DNA of 44,571 bases from Chloroflexota bacterium (GTDB lineage: Bacteria; Chloroflexota; Anaerolineae; Anaerolineales; UBA4823). Positions 44,302-44,571 of this stretch are shown in pieces (the stretch's first letter is position 1; each line of letters opens with the position of its first letter). A program made the position numbers and the translations under genes. The notes beneath the pieces were generated by a model, which was given only the letters and a program-made list of their open reading frames with translations, was not told the origin of the DNA and searched no databases. Location: positions 1-44,571 of the forward strand of contig JAAYXE010000130.1 of NCBI GenBank assembly GCA_012516075.1, in the 5' to 3' direction.

Positions 44302-44571
44302 CATTATCTGCCGCTTCGCTGCCGAAGAGGATCTGCCCCGCGTGGCCGAGCTGTACGAGCAGCTTGACGCGTACTTCCGCACGCTGAGCTACAACTTTCC
44401 TCGTATGGACCAGGTCGGTCAGCTCTGGGTTGATTCGTTTCGCCGCACGCTCGGACGTTTCAGCATTCTGGCGGTGGCTGAACAGGACGGCGAGCTGGTC
44501 GGGTTTGCTCTCAGCCGCATCAAGCGCGTGGCGCCTTACCTGGGCGGAATGCTCGTCGGTGAATTAAGCGA
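44294..44571 (+). CDS. GNAT-family acyltransferase, 5' part
   Basis: ATG at 44294 overlaps the ligase stop by 8 nt, and the frame is open to the window edge (92 codons), so the C-terminal half is missing. The sequence begins MGDIICRFAAEEDLPRVAEL, the usual GNAT strand 1 and helix 1 (R-x-A-x-EEDL-x-x-V-x-EL), and continues with FSILAVAEQDGELVGFALSRI, the strand 2-3-4 hairpin, ending MLVGELS just before the acyl-CoA/pantetheine-binding loop expected at Q/RGxGxG/A. The GNAT fold transfers acyl groups from CoA or from carrier-protein pantetheine to amines. Its place directly behind a carrier protein and its ligase suggests it uses the aminoacyl carrier protein as donor. The acceptor would be an amino sugar or protein; this is inference. 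Confidence 0.8.
   Translation, partial: MGDIICRFAAEEDLPRVAELYEQLDAYFRTLSYNFPRMDQVGQLWVDSFRRTLGRFSILAVAEQDGELVGFALSRIKRVAPYLGGMLVGELS

Overview
The window is a single, almost gap-free block of about 40 genes, all on the + strand, devoted to making and exporting a complex cell-surface polysaccharide (EPS, capsule or O-antigen type). DNA is GC-rich, genes are tightly packed (many 4-14 nt overlaps), starts are ATG with some GTG, and I see no tRNA, rRNA, CRISPR array or insertion sequence. The host is a bacterium with sigma70-like promoters. The gene mix and overall look make me lean to Chloroflexota (Anaerolineae type), but this is a low-confidence guess that the sequence alone does not settle.

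Layout. (1) 1-7162: end of a nucleotide-sugar dehydrogenase, a UDP-glucuronate 4-epimerase-like enzyme, a Wzx-type flippase, two GT4 glycosyltransferases and a large membrane protein. (2) 7163-12161: a strong promoter with an embedded palindrome drives gmd (GDP-mannose 4,6-dehydratase), a polyprenyl-phosphate GT2, a UPF0104/AglD-type membrane protein and another large membrane protein. (3) 12162-19471: a second copy of the same promoter and palindrome drives an EPS-associated MarR-type regulator, a sugar epimerase, GDP-L-fucose synthase, an ABC exporter pair (Wzm/Wzt), a capsule-type transferase and a methyltransferase. (4) 19458-24578: PseB-like dehydratase, RmlD-like reductase, NeuB-like synthase, GT4 and SpsF-like cytidylyltransferase, a partial nonulosonate-type set. 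(5) 24609-34564: membrane protein, three GT-A type transferases (two of them tandem paralogues), two methyltransferases, a GT-B transferase, a sulfotransferase and a Gfo/Idh/MocA oxidoreductase. (6) 34732-36519: a Sat-CysC fusion that makes PAPS, followed by a hairpin terminator candidate. (7) 36612-40179: SDR, NeuA-like cytidylyltransferase and an unusual NeuB-SAF-TIM-barrel fusion. (8) 40221-44571: capsule-type transferase, methyltransferase, acyl carrier protein, an amino acid:[carrier protein] ligase (a tRNA-independent relative of class II seryl-tRNA synthetase) and the start of a GNAT acyltransferase.

How it fits together. The genes predict a glycan built from uronic acid, L-fucose and nonulosonic-acid-like sugars, methylated, probably sulfated (sulfotransferase plus dedicated PAPS synthesis), and possibly decorated with an amino acid activated on a carrier protein. 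Both GDP-fucose genes lie behind twin operators, so one regulator encoded in the cluster could control fucose supply and export together.

The two items most worth follow-up are the carrier-protein aminoacylation module at the right edge (42855-44571) and the regulator with its two identical promoter-operators (7171-7215 and 12202-12250).
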